A stretch of 64,000 nt of DNA from Choricystis sp. odSpoLacu1 (lineage: Eukaryota > Chlorophyta > Trebouxiophyceae), in NCBI GenBank assembly GCA_958009055.1, contig OY253651.1:620001-684000 (forward strand), given 5' to 3'. Positions 24,401-34,835 of this stretch are shown in pieces. Each line of letters starts with the position of its first letter. Within the stretch, counting starts at the first letter, position 1. The notes beneath the pieces were generated by a model. It did no database searches. It was not told the origin of the DNA and worked only from the letters and a program-made list of their open reading frames with translations. The position numbers were made by a program, and so were the translations under genes.

Positions 24401-25506
24401 CCGCCTCCGCCCCTCTGCGCGGCAGCGTGGACGCGGGCGCGTTGACAGCCGCCCTGCCTCTGGCTGCGGGAGGGAGGGTGGAGGTGGGGGTGACGTTGGT
24501 TGCGGCGGCGGACGCGTCGCCAGCTGGCGACGACGACGCGCCGACGCTGCCCACCGATGTCGACGCCACGCTGCGCCTCGAGTACAGGGGGGCTGACGAC
24601 GCGGCCGGCACCCCCCCCACCCACGGCCGCGTGGTGGAGCGCGGGGTGGAGGTGAGGGTTGTTTCTTCTGTCGCTGTTGCCTCCGTGCGAGCGCTCGACG
24701 TCGTCGCGCCGCCCTCGCCCGCCGCCCCCCCTGCCTCATCCGCCTGCCTGGCGGTGCGCGTCACGCATGCTGGTCCGGCGGGGGACGCGGTCCCACTGAC
24801 CGTGTGGCTGGCGGCGGCGGCTGATCCGGCAAACGCGAGCGCGTGGGGGGCCGCGCAGGCCGCGCGGAGCGACCACGGCGCGCTGCTGCCGCCGCGCGGC
24901 GCGGTCACCGTGGCCGGCGTGGTGCCGCCCCTTGTCGGCGTCAGCGTCGGCGACGCTGATGCCGCTGCCGTGGCGGCGGCGGGCGCTCTCGCTCTGTACT
25001 GGCGCCGCGGCGATGGCGACACCGCTGAAACGGGGGTCCTGCCCCTCCCGCGCCGCGCGGTCGCGGCCGCCCTGGCGGCCGCCCCTGCTGCCGCGGCAGC
25101 CTTGACGGCCCACCCCACGCGCGCGTCGGTGGGGCTGGAGGGTGGCGGCGCGTCCTTGGAGGCGCTGCCGGCGGGGGGCAGCGCGCGCGGGGCGCGCGGT
25201 GTGGGGCGCGCGCGCGCGCGCGTCGGGGGGCCGCCGCTGCCCGCGTCCCTGCGCGTGGCTGGAGTCGCCACCACCGCCACCACCCTGTCCATCGATGTCG
25301 CCCGCGTCGATGTCGACGGCGCCGCCGGCGATGTCGACGGTGGCGGCGGCTTGGTGGTGGCGGGCGTCGTCTGCGGCGCGCGCGTGCGCGCGGGGGGCGC
25401 CACGCCGCTCACCCTGGCCCCGCTGCGGGCAGGGCTGTACCGGGTGGCCCCTGTCGCCGAGGAGGGTGGTGTGTCGTGCTGGCCTCTGTTTGTGTTGGTG
25501 GAGTGA
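21492..25506 (+). CDS. TRS120: TRS120/TRAPPC9 subunit of TRAPPII (one frame break)
   Basis: Exon 1 is 21492-21578 and exon 2 is 21678-25506, about 1300 residues. The N-terminus matches plant TRS120: VLPVGDVPPHLLPAYASLITRH, ATFYREAAKSPFRSLPW and HRKVLAVVGVAHAP. A long TPR-like helical region follows (RYARLAKALGDAALLAGSPRDAA), then beta-rich repeats (PVRVDVEVTNPASIPVQVERLTL) to a C-terminus VSCWPLFVLVE. TRAPPII is a Rab-GTPase exchange factor at the Golgi and cell plate. The frame changes at C13 (24260-24272): one side reads TPASADPPPP, the other PPPLRLVARHGQVVRATL. GTGAGT at 21579 was chosen as donor over GTGGTG three bases before it. Confidence 0.87.
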
Positions 25507-25671
25507 GAAGGAGGGAGAGTGTGTCAAAAAACGTGTGTGATTACAAAAAAAAAACATGTTTCAATCAGGCTGCACCGTTGATCCATTTTTTTAAACAAAG
25601 AAACAAAACAGGCGGTCGCGCGTCTGGGGCAGGCATGCATTCTCGTTGTGATTGTGTGTTGTGTTTCCCCC

Positions 25672-26926
25672 TCAATCGCGCACGTCCCCCGCCGTGGCCA
25701 CCACCACCTGCCGCGCCTCCACCCCCGCCTTGCCCTCCCCCTCCCCCCGGGCCGCAGCCGCCGCCAGCTCGGCCGCCACCGCGGCATCCAGGTCGGCGTC
25801 TTCGTCCTCGTCGCCGTCGCCGGAGGCATCACGAGACGGCGGCACCGCGGCGACCGCGGCCGCCGCCGCGCCGCGCGGCAGCAGGCCGACCGCCTCCGCC
25901 ACGTCGGACACGGGGACGAGGGGGGCGGTGCCGCCCAGCACGGCCGGCACGATGGCGGGGGGCAGGGCCGCCGCGATGTCGGCCGCCGACGCAAACTCGA
26001 TCTTGTCCCGCGTCACCGGGTCTACAAAGGGGGCCACCACCCGCCACACCGCCCAAAACATGTAGGGCGCGTCCACGAACGTCATCTTGGCCAGGCGCTC
26101 GGGGAAGTGGGCGGCCAGCAGGTCGAAGATGGAGCGCAGGGCGCCCGCGTCGAGGCACTCCATCGAGATGCCGCGCATGTCAAACACGCCCACCATCTTG
26201 CCACCCGGATTCACAGCGTTGTCGTTGGACGCCGCCGCCACGTCCAGCACCCAGCAGATGAAGCGCTTGACGCGGGGGGCGGCCCCCTTGCGGCGGCGGT
26301 GCTTGGCGACGCGCACAAAGATGACGGGGCGGCCAGCGCGATCCGCCCCCTGGACGAAGGCTTTGTCGGCGGCGAGGTCGGGGGCGACTTCGGACGCGTC
26401 GATGGCGCCGTTGGGGACCTGGTGGGGTGGGGGGTGGGAAGTCAGCAAACCGACCGTTTTTTGTGTGGTTTTTGAGCGGCAGAGCGCGAAAAAAGGAGGC
26501 CCTCTCCGCCTCCACGCCCCCGCCAGCCGCCACCCTTCCCCCATGCGGCCCTGCTCAGCCCGCGTGCCGCCCGCATGGACGGCGTGTGGGCGCGTCCGAG
26601 GCAACGGGGCAACACCCCACTCTCCCTTCACTCACATACTCAGCCCTCCACTTGGCGTGCGCGTTCAGCCTTGCCGCCGCGCTGGCCGCGTTGCCCTTCT
26701 CCGCGCGCAGCCAGCGCTCCAGCGTGGGGCGGCCGATGCCGGAGCCGGCGGGGGCGAGGCCTTGTTCGCCACCCGCGCGAAGCAGGCGCTCGGTGTCCGG
26801 TTCAAGGGCGGCCTCCAGGACGGCCAGACCCGCCTCCAGGGCTTCGGGGGACAGGGAGGACGGCGTGACGGGGGCGGCGGCCTCGTCGCCGCCAAAGCCG
26901 AGGGAAGAGAGGAGCCAGGCGGACAT
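25672..26926 (-). CDS. SEC14-like CRAL-TRIO lipid-binding protein
   Basis: Exon 1 is 26636-26926 (97 codons) and exon 2 is 25672-26418; 345 residues. Exon 1 holds the CRAL-TRIO N-terminal helices (RWLRAEKGNAASAAARLNAHAKWR). Exon 2 holds the lipid-binding fold: AGRPVIFVRVAKHRR, MVGVFDMRGISMECLD, RLAKMTFVDAPYMFWAVWRVVAPFVDPVTRDKI. SEC14 proteins exchange phosphatidylinositol and other lipids between membranes. The last about 90 residues are acidic and Ala-rich and probably disordered. No GOLD or Nodulin domain is fused. It converges on TRS120 with 165 bases between stops. Confidence 0.86.
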
Positions 26927-27179
26927 TTTTTTTTCTTCGAAGCTTGCGAAAATTGAAGTGTGAAAGGTGGCGCCGAGCTCTTTTTGCGTCTCTCTCTCTC
27001 GAGGACTCTCCTGTGCGTGCGTGCGTGTGTGCGCGCCTCCTTACACACACGTGCGATCATCATGCATGAACAAAGGCAACACAATAAACCCCTGTGCGTG
27101 GGTGTGTGCGGTGTGCGCCCCTCCTTTGCACACGTGCGATCAAAAGCAAACATACACAAGCAAAAAACCCCTCCTTCCT

Positions 27180-27689
27180 TCACGCCGTGGCCGCCACCAC
27201 CGCTTTCAACTCATCCAGCGTGGGTTTGGCCAGCGAGCAAGTGGCGCCGCCTCCATCCGGCTCCACACTGATGGCCGCCACGGCGCCATCCTTCAGCACG
27301 GCGGACAGGCGCTTGATGCGTTTGGTGCCCAGTTTGCCCTCCGCATCCAGCACGACCCCCCACGCGGCCGCCAGGGCGTTGTCTTTGTCCGCCAGGACGA
27401 TGACTTTGACGTCGGCACCGGACGCGCCGTCGATGGAGTTCGCCCAGGCTTGCGTGACAAACGAGTCGTTGGGCGCCACGCACAGAATGCGGGTGGCGCC
27501 AGCCGCTTTGAACTCGTCAGCCGCCGCCACGAAGCCGGGCAGGTGCGTGGCGGAGCAGGTGGGGGTGAAGGCGCCGGGAACGGCAAACAGGACCGTGACG
27601 CCGTCGCTGGCCAGCGTGCGCAGAGACACGGCCTCCCCGGGGGCGGTCTCCAGCTGGACGTCGGGGATGGGGTCGCCTTTGGTGACCAT
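27180..27689 (-). CDS. PRXII: Type II peroxiredoxin
   Basis: Intronless, 169 residues, the usual size for cytosolic PrxII. The active-site segment FAVPGAFTPTCSATHLPGF puts the peroxidatic Cys at 45. A second Cys at 70 (RILCVAPNDSFV) has the 25-residue spacing of the resolving Cys in plant PrxII. The protein reduces H2O2 and alkyl hydroperoxides with electrons from glutaredoxin or thioredoxin. It has no targeting leader, so it is probably cytosolic. The 255-base promoter is shared with NOB1 on the other strand. Confidence 0.94.
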   Translation of the reverse strand: MVTKGDPIPDVQLETAPGEAVSLRTLASDGVTVLFAVPGAFTPTCSATHLPGFVAAADEFKAAGATRILCVAPNDSFVTQAWANSIDGASGADVKVIVLADKDNALAAAWGVVLDAEGKLGTKRIKRLSAVLKDGAVAAISVEPDGGGATCSLAKPTLDELKAVVAATA

Positions 27690-27944
27690 GGTGGGTTGGT
27701 GGAGAGGGTTTGGTGGGTGGGGAGGGCGCGCGGGGCGTGTGAAATGGGCACAAAAAATGAGGATTGGTGAGAAGCCCGACGCCGAGAGTTTTTCTTTCCA
27801 CACTCTCTCTTCTCGCCGCGCGGCCCCCCCGCCCCTCCTCTCCCGCCACATACCGCGCTTAGTTGGGCGTGCCTTACTCCCCTCTACACGCCTGCTTCAG
27901 TTGGCGCCACACTCCTCCCCCCCGCCGCCGCCACCCCTCTTCAA

Positions 27945-29434
27945 ATGACGTGGGCCTCGGTCGCGGCGGCCGCCCCCCCCCCCCCCCCGCCCCGGCCCCC
28001 GCCCCCCCGGCCGGTGTCACCTACGCTGTGCTGGACGCCAACGCCCTCATCGGAGGGCTGGCGGCCTGGCGCGGGCTCGCCGACGTGCTGGTGACGACGG
28101 GCGCAGCGCTTGCAGAAGTGCGCGACGCGACCGCGCGCGCCGCCATGGACGCGGCGGCCGGCGTGGACTTGGTGGTGCGGGAGCCGGATGATGAGTGCGT
28201 GAAGCGGGGTGAGTAGTGGAGTAGTGGGAGGGGGAGGAGAGAGAGGGAGGAGGGAATGAGGGAGCACCCCACCATGCGGCGGCCCCCTGACCGACCCACC
28301 CTTCCACCCTCAGTCCTGCGCTTTGCCCGCACCATCGGCGAGTTGCACTCCATCTCCACCGTGGATGCCGGCCTGCTGGGCCTGGCTGTCTCTCTGGAGG
28401 TGGCGGCCGGGCGCGGCGACAGAGTGCGCTCTGAGCCGCCGCCGCCGCGCGTAGCGCGCGCGCGCGCGCGTCGCGCCGCCGCGGCACCCGCGAGCCGCCC
28501 GGGTGGGGCGCCGTGGGCGGCGACTGGGCCCCGCTGGACGCCCTGGATGCCGCGGACGCGGCGGCGGACGCGGAGGCGGCAGCCCGCGTGCGTGTACGCG
28601 AGGAGGAGGGGGGGGGCGGGTGGTGGTGGTGACGCCTCCTCCTCCTCCGCCTCTGCCTTTGACGAGGCTGCCGACTCCGACGCCGACGGCTGGAACGTGG
28701 CCGCTACCTCCGCCGCCTCGGCCCGGCGCCGCCGCCGCGCGGCGGCGCGGCGGGAAGCGCGCGCCGCGTTGGCAGCCGCAGCCGCGCCACCGCCCGGCGA
28801 CGAGGACGACGACGACGCTGCCTCCGATGCCCCCTCCACCACCACCGCTGACGACGCTGCCGACGACCCCGCCGCCGACTCCCCCGTCTCCATCGTCACC
28901 GCCGACTTTGCCATGCAGAACGTGGCCCTGCAGATGGGGTTGAGGCTGGTCGCGCCGGGCGGCGCGCGCGTCGCGCGCGCCGCGCGCTGGGCCCTGCGCT
29001 GCTCCGCCTGCGCCGCCACGTCGCGGGACCCGGAGCGCGTGTTCTGCCCAAAGTGTGGGGGGGCCACCCTGGACAAGGTGGAGGTGGTGGTGGGGGTGGA
29101 TGGCGCGGAAACAGTTGGCGTGAGGAAGCAGCACTGCCTGCGCGGCACCCGGTTTTCTCTGCCCGCCCCGAAGGGAGGGCGCGCGCGCGATCCCATCCTG
29201 CGAGAGGATGTGCTGCTGGCCAAGACGCGTGCCAGGGCGGCCAGAGGGAGGCGGCGGGGTGGGGAGAGTGTGCCGGACGCTTTTGCGCCGGAAGCTGGCG
29301 ATGACGCGGCGTGGCTCGCCCCCCGCCCTGGCGACGGCGGCCCAGGCGCACGGGGCGGGGGCGTGACCGCGTTCCTGCCCGGATGGAAGAACAACCCCAA
29401 CGAGTCCAAGCCGCACGGGCGCAGGCGCAAGTGA
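27945..29434 (+). CDS. NOB1: NOB1 endonuclease for 18S rRNA 3' maturation (three apparent frame breaks)
   Basis: Exon 1 starts at ATG 27945 (MTWASVAAA) and ends 28208; exon 2 is 28314-29434. The PIN domain begins VTYAVLDANALIGG and continues across the intron (ECVKR|VLRFARTIGELHSISTVD), giving acidic metal-binding residues. A zinc ribbon follows (RCSACAATSRDPERVFCPKCGG), then the conserved tail FLPGWKNNPNESKPHGRR. NOB1 cleaves 20S pre-rRNA in late cytoplasmic pre-40S particles. The frame changes three times: at C16 (27973-27988), at the GC repeat 28454-28470, and back at G9 (28608-28616). The middle stretch contains PPGWGAVGGDWAPLDALD, matching a conserved NOB1 segment, so the gene is probably intact and the sequence has indels. 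Confidence 0.88.
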
Positions 29435-30531
29435 AGTGAGTGTGAGAAGAAAAAACGCGTTTTTTTTTTTGTGTGTGTGTGTTTTGGCAACTGCGGTGTT
29501 TTGCAGAGGGGTCTCGGGGGGGGGGATTGTTACACTCATTTTGCGGAAAAAGCGGTCTTTTTTTTGTGTGTGTGGGGGGGTCGTCATGTGCGAAGACGCG
29601 AGCGTCGCGCGGGGGGCAAGAGAAAGAAAAAAGTTGGTTCCTAGAGCGGGAAAGCGTGCCTCCGCGTTCCACCGTCCCCCGGCCACACAGGGTGCAGGGG
29701 GACGACGGTGCGCGGACGCGCGCTCGCCCAGAGGAAGGGAGGAGGGGTACAAGAGGGGTGAGGGGCCAGGAAAAACAGGCGCCGAAAAACAAAAGAAAGG
29801 GCTGCGGAAAATGGCGGTCATGATTTTTTGCGAGTGGTCATCTAGCTGCTGCATTCATTCGTATAGGATAGGAGGGCATGGAAGTTTGGTTGTTGTATCT
29901 GCGGAGCGTGTGTTGTGCGGCAAACGTGGGCGCGCCCGGCAGTGTGTGTGGGTTGAGGGGGGGAAAGGGGGGTTCGCCCAGAAGAATAGCTAGGAGCGAG
30001 CCCTCCGTCCCTCCCCCTTGCCTGGCCCCCACACGACACACAGAGAAAAAGGCCGGCGTGCACACACACGGGGCGGCCAGGAAAGAGGGCGCGCCCCGGC
30101 AAAAAAGAAAGCAGGTGTAAAAAAAAGCAGGGCGTCGGCGTTGGCGTCGCAGCTGCACAAGGAGTGGTGTTGGAAAGCGTCGCCTCCTCTCTGTTGTTGA
30201 TTTTTGATATCAGTGCGATGGTTGGTTGTGGTTCGCGAAAACGGACGCGAAGAGCGCGTCCCAAGTGTGGGCAAGTGCGGAAAAAGAGGGGGGTCGTTGC
30301 GTTTTTGTGTTTTTTGAACGGCGCGACAGCCGGGCGCAAAGGCGGGAGTGAAATCGTCGGAGGGCGGAGAGACGGAGCGTTTGCGCCGCTGCCGCGCACC
30401 GCGACCGCCCCTCTTTCCCCCCGATCTCACGATGGGGGGAAGGCTCGTCTGTCAGCGCCGAGGCAGGCGGCCGCGGCGGGGGCGGAGCGACCGGGGACGA
30501 GCAAATGGGAGTCGCCCCCGCGTCGATCTCT
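29435..30531. other. 1.1 kb convergent intergenic region, no gene seen
   Basis: It lies between the NOB1 stop and the stop of the cyclin-like gene. T-rich tracts occur at 29460-29490 and 29558-29580. The rest is G/A-rich with no frame showing the codon bias of neighbouring genes. I find no tRNA or snRNA signature. Confidence 0.6.
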
Positions 30532-31441
30532 TCAGCACACCGTGCGCGCGACCTCGCCAGAGTACACGTCAAACCGCAGCGTGCACAGGACGTCCAGTTC
30601 GGCCGCCCCCAGGTCGGCGGGCGCCACGCCCGTGGCCCGTGCCAGCAGGCCGCGGGAGGGGACGGCGCAGCGGGTGCCGTCGGCTTTGACGGCCACCCAG
30701 AAAGCCGCGGCCGCGGTCGCGGGGGCAAGGGGGCCGGCCGGCGCGGCACGCGCCGCAGCCAGCGCCAGCGCCACGCCGCGCGCCACGGCCGCCTCCCCCA
30801 CCACGCACTTGGGCTGGAGGGCGGTCAGGGCGGCCGACCAGGAGGCCAGGGTGGCGGCCAGGTGGGCGCGCAGGGGGGCGGCCGACGCGCGCGCGGCTCT
30901 CGGAGGGGCGGCGGGGCGCGGCGGGAGAACTGCGCGCGACGACCTTTTACGCTTGCCAGCGGTCGGCTGTGGAGGGGAGAGGGGAAAGCTGTCAGCACTC
31001 CGCCTGGGCGCCACAGCGTGCACGTCCATCACGTGGCCGGGATCGGGGGGGTGGGGGGGCTGGTGGCGGGCGGGGAGGGGGCGGGCAGGCAGATGCCGAC
31101 ACGAGTTTGGGCTCGGTCCGCGCGTGCGGCGCGCGGGTGGCAATTCACGCCCCTCCCCCGCCCGTGTCCCCCCCTTCCCGTCCCTGCTCCCTCCACCAGG
31201 GGCCAGCATGCAACCCTCCCGTCCGCCCGGGAGGGGCGGGGGGCGGCGGGCGGGCGGGAAGGCGCCTGGATTGGGCGCAGACACAGCCTCTCTCCCGCCC
31301 ATCGACAAAAAACGAAATCGCACTCACCCGAACAGCCGCGCTGGCAAAGCTCAGCACGCTCGTCGTCGCGCCGTCCGCAGAGTCGGGCGTGGCGCCCGCG
31401 GGCGACCACGTGAGTTCGGAGAGGGCGGGGCCGGACGACAT
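30532..31441 (-). CDS. Putative cyclin-like (P/U-type) small protein
   Basis: Exon 1 (31328-31441) encodes 38 residues and exon 2 (30532-30966) encodes 144, 182 in all; the 361-base intron may hide another small exon. After a basic stretch (AGKRKRSSRAVLPPR) comes an Ala-rich helical domain ending AFWVAVKADGTRCAVPSRG and AAELDVLCTLRFDVYSGEV. This resembles the last two helices of a P/U-type cyclin box, where an ELxxLxxLxF pattern precedes the C-terminus. The early cyclin helices are weak, so the assignment is tentative. It is divergent from cyclin L. Confidence 0.5.
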
Positions 31442-32101
31442 GGTTGTGTTGGAGGGGCGGGAAGAAAAGGTTTCGGGAGAAGTGAGGGTTGCAATCGCCG
31501 AGCTGCCTCCCGCTTTTTCGTCGCTTTTTGAACGCTTTTTCACGCCCCCTTCTCCCACCCTGGCACACGCGGGCGCGACCGCATGACGCGGACACAGGCA
31601 CAGCACACGCACACGGGACGCCCGGGCGGGTTTTGAGCGCCAACCGTCGCACATTTTTGGTTGGGAGAGTCGCGCGTGGGCGCGCGGCGGTCGTCGCGCC
31701 CCGTGACGCGGCCGTCGGCCCCCGACGCGCGCGGGCACCCCCCCCGCGTGTGTTTCTCTACATAATGCACCCGGCCTGGCCCCACGCTTGGCACGTGCAG
31801 AGGACAGGCCGATGGGCTCAATCGAGGATGATGGGGCGGGACGGCAGTGGGCGTCAGGGGTGGGAGCAGAGGGGAGAAGGGCTTGGTGAACGCTCGCTGA
31901 GGCAGCCTCGGCGTCGAGGCAGCCTCGGCGTCGGCTTCGCCAAATCCTCACTCTCTCCCTCTTTTCGCCCTAAAACGGCGCGCGCGGGGCGGCAGCCTCC
32001 GTGTGGCCGCCGCCCGCTCTCTTGCCCTCCCTCCTCTCACCGCCTCAGCAACAGGGGCGTCCCCCCGCGTGTGCCCGCATTCGCCGCACCCTCCTCCCCC
32101 A
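31442..32101. promoter_or_regulatory. Divergent promoter region, cyclin-like / cyclin L
   Basis: 660 bases without a supported gene. A 17-base unit, GAGGCAGCCTCGGCGTC, occurs twice in tandem at about 31899-31932, around 170-200 bases upstream of the cyclin L start; it may bind a factor but is unproven. Confidence 0.5.
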
Positions 32102-33118
32102 ATGGCGGCCGCCGGCACCACCCTCCTGGACAACTTCTACCTCACCCCCTCCCAACTCGCGTCCTCCCCCTCGGCCGCGGACGGCGTCCCCCCCGCCGTC
32201 GAAGCCGCCGCCCGCGCCACCGCGGTCGCGTTGGCTTTTCGCGGCTCGGCGGCGTTGGACGCGCCTCCGTCTGTTGCCCCCACTGCTGCCGTGCTGCTGC
32301 ACCGGGTGTATTGCAGGCTGTCGTTGGTCACGCTGCCTCCGCTGCCTGCAGCGGCGGCCGCCACGTGGCTGGCGTTGAAAGCGGATGAAGCGTATCGCGG
32401 CCCGACCACGACGCGCCGCCTGCTGCTCGCCTTCCACCGCCTGGGCAGCCGCCTAGCCGCCAGCCAGGATGGTGGACGCACCCTGGGGCCGGCGCCGGCG
32501 CCACTGGTCGCGGGGTCGCCTGCCTTTGACGCGGCGCGCGCGGCACTCGTGCGCAACGAGCGCCTTGCCCTGCGCGCCCTGGGCTTCATCCTGCATGTGG
32601 AGCCTCCCCACAAGCTTGTACTGAACACGGTTCACATGCTGGGAGGGGGTGGAGGGGGTGGGGGCGTGTTGTTGGGTGCTGCTTGGGCGGCTGCCAACGA
32701 TGCGCTGCGCACCCCTCTCCCCGTCCTCCACCCACCCCCCGTGCTGGCGGCGGGCATCGTGCTGGCTGCAGCGAACGCGGCGGGCGTACCCCTTCCCTCC
32801 CGGGAGGAGTTGGGAGGGCGGCCGTGGTGGCGGCTGCTGCGGGCGGAGGACGGGGCGGTGGCGGAGGTCGCGTCTGCTGTGGCGGCCGTCGCCGCCTCCC
32901 CTCCCCCCGTCGTGTTGGATGTGACGCCCACGCTGGTGAAGCCGGCGGCAGCACCTACCGCTCCGCCCGCATCCGCGGCGGGGGCGGTGGCTGCCGCGCG
33001 CGCGGCGGCCGCGCGCGCGGCGGCCGCGGCGGCCGCGCGCGCGCGCGTGGGGGGTGGCGACGACAGGCCCGCCAAGCGGCCTCGGTCACGGGAGAGGCGG
33101 CCGTCGCCGTCAAGGTAG
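32102..33118 (+). CDS. CYCL: Cyclin L
   Basis: Intronless, 338 residues. The cyclin box shows the L-type pattern: NFYLTPSQLASSPSAADGVPP, then VAPTAAVLLHRVYCRLSLV, TWLALKADEAYRGP, LLAFHRLGSR, and VRNERLALRALGFILHVEPPHKLVLN. The tail is Ala/Arg-rich and ends in a short RS-like stretch (KRPRSRERRPSPSR), as in L-type cyclins that localise to splicing speckles. Cyclin L partners CDK11/CDKG kinases in transcription-coupled splicing. The ATG at 32102 gives the canonical N-terminus. Confidence 0.88.
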   Translation: MAAAGTTLLDNFYLTPSQLASSPSAADGVPPAVEAAARATAVALAFRGSAALDAPPSVAPTAAVLLHRVYCRLSLVTLPPLPAAAAATWLALKADEAYRGPTTTRRLLLAFHRLGSRLAASQDGGRTLGPAPAPLVAGSPAFDAARAALVRNERLALRALGFILHVEPPHKLVLNTVHMLGGGGGGGGVLLGAAWAAANDALRTPLPVLHPPPVLAAGIVLAAANAAGVPLPSREELGGRPWWRLLRAEDGAVAEVASAVAAVAASPPPVVLDVTPTLVKPAAAPTAPPASAAGAVAAARAAAARAAAAAAARARVGGGDDRPAKRPRSRERRPSPSR

Positions 33119-33655
33119 GGAGAGGAGTGGTATGCGAGGCCGAAACAGACACAGGTAAGTGGAGAGGAAGGTGGGGAAAGCGAGAGCGTTTTTTGCCCGC
33201 GCCACCCCCCCCACCCCACCACAAAAAGTCCGGTGACGAACAATTAATTCATAATTCAAATATACGCTAATCCGAGCAGCGCACAAACGTGCGCGCGGTG
33301 GTGATACGCAAATTCAAATCTTCACTTTGACCCGAGGACTTGTGGTGGTGGTGGGGGTCGGCCGGAAAAGCACTCCCCCCGCAACCGCTCACTCATCTCA
33401 CCTTTCACCCACACGCACACTCTAGCTAGTTTTTGCACGTGGCGTCCGACTTCGGTGGCTAGAGGATCAGAGGGAGAGATATGATTTTTTGTGTGTAGAT
33501 GAAAAGAGAAACAGAAACAGACAGAAAGCCACTGCCTGTCGCCCCACCAACCCTTCGCAAACCGCGAAGATCCCCTTCTGAAAACAGTGCCTGGGCGCGG
33601 CACAACAATTCTACAATAAAAAACAAAAACAAATCATTCTCTTCCCTCTCTTCCA
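33119..33655. other. Convergent intergenic region with AT-rich island
   Basis: It lies between cyclin L and SEN34 stops. About 33235-33330 is AT-rich for this genome and holds the hairpin GCGCAC-AAAC-GTGCGC near 33279-33294 flanked by two near-repeats of AATTCAAAT. The rest contains the SEN34 3' flank. No gene is seen. Confidence 0.55.
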
Positions 33656-34637
33656 TCACCCACTGCCAAACCCAGCCTCCGGCGCCAGCGTCACATAGTG
33701 CACCCCTCCATCCGTCGGCCACGCGAGCAGCAGGTGCTTGCGCGCCGCGTGCGCCCCCCTGGCTGCCGCGGCCAGCAGGGTGCCACATTCTGCACCCCCC
33801 CCTCCCTCCCCACACACACGCACACACAGTTGGGCGTGATACAGGACAGGATCCGCGGGGTACGCCAACCAGTGCGCCCCAAAGTTGGCACCGGGCGTGA
33901 CGTGGTAGCCTCGGCGGCGCAGGTCTCGCACCACAGCGATGGAGGCGGCAGCGGGAGACCCTGGCGCCACGCCCGGCGGGGATGCCACCGCCACCCTCGC
34001 TTCTGGGGGCGCTGTCACTGTGGGGGCATAGTGAGTGGTGGGAGTGGCGGCCGCCACCTGCCAGTCGGCGGTGGCCCGCCCCGCTGCGGCGGCCGGGGGG
34101 GGCGGCGGGCGCGGCGCGGCGGCGGCGCAGGGAAACGGGTCGTCCGCGTCGGGGTCGGCGGGCAGGGTGTACAAGTCGAGCCAGCCTGTGTGTGTGTGTG
34201 TATAGTGTGATTGTTGGACAGTATCACGGGAGGGAAAACCAACGCAACGCGCCCCCCGTCCGCCCCTCTTCTCACCTTCCTCCCACCCCACCACCACCTC
34301 CTCCGGCAGCAGCCTCAGCGGCAGGCCGCACGCCGAGTTTTGTTGCTTGAATCCCGGCAACGCGCCCAGCATGGCGCCCACGAGGCGCGCGTCGCGGCGC
34401 AGGGTGAGAGCGTCTGGGTGTGTGTGGGGGGAGAGGGCGGGTGAGAGCCGGTGGAAAAAGCCCGCTTTCTCCCTCTCTCTCTCTCTTCTATCTTCAAACA
34501 CAACTCTCACCGTCCGCGTCCCACACGTAGCCGTCCCGGCCCACCAGCTGGGTCGGCACGCGGTGGCGCCGCGGCAGCGCCGCGGCCGGCGCGCGCGCGG
34601 TCGCGGTCGCGGGCGGCGCGGCCGCGTCGGTCGTCAT
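33656..34637 (-). CDS. SEN34: tRNA-splicing endonuclease subunit SEN34
   Basis: Three exons: 34511-34637, 34276-34413 and 33656-34185; 264 residues. Exons 1-2 give the N-terminal domain (RDGYVWDADDALTLRRDARLVGAM, ACGLPLRLLPEEVVV). Exon 3 gives the catalytic fold: RDLRRRGYHVTPGANFGAHW, LAYPADPVLYHAQLCV and ARKHLLLAWP. The catalytic triad is visible: Tyr of LAYP, His eight residues later in LYHAQ, and Lys of ARKH, with the spacing of human TSEN34. This subunit cleaves the 3' splice site of tRNA introns. Both introns interrupt Gly or Asp codons and splice cleanly. An acidic/Pro linker separates the two halves. Confidence 0.93.
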
Positions 34638-34835
34638 GTTGGAGGGAGTGTGCTGGTCAAAGCTGGTAACAGGCTTCGGGGCGGGCACTAGTCACTCGCG
34701 AAGGGCGCGGGGACCGCCAAATGCGCAGCTGCAGCGCGGAGAGTGTTTTTTGACGGCACTCTCTCGCGCCTTTTTCAAAGGAACGAGCAGCGGCCCGGAC
34801 CTGCCACACCGGCCCACGCTCGTCCCTACCCCCGC

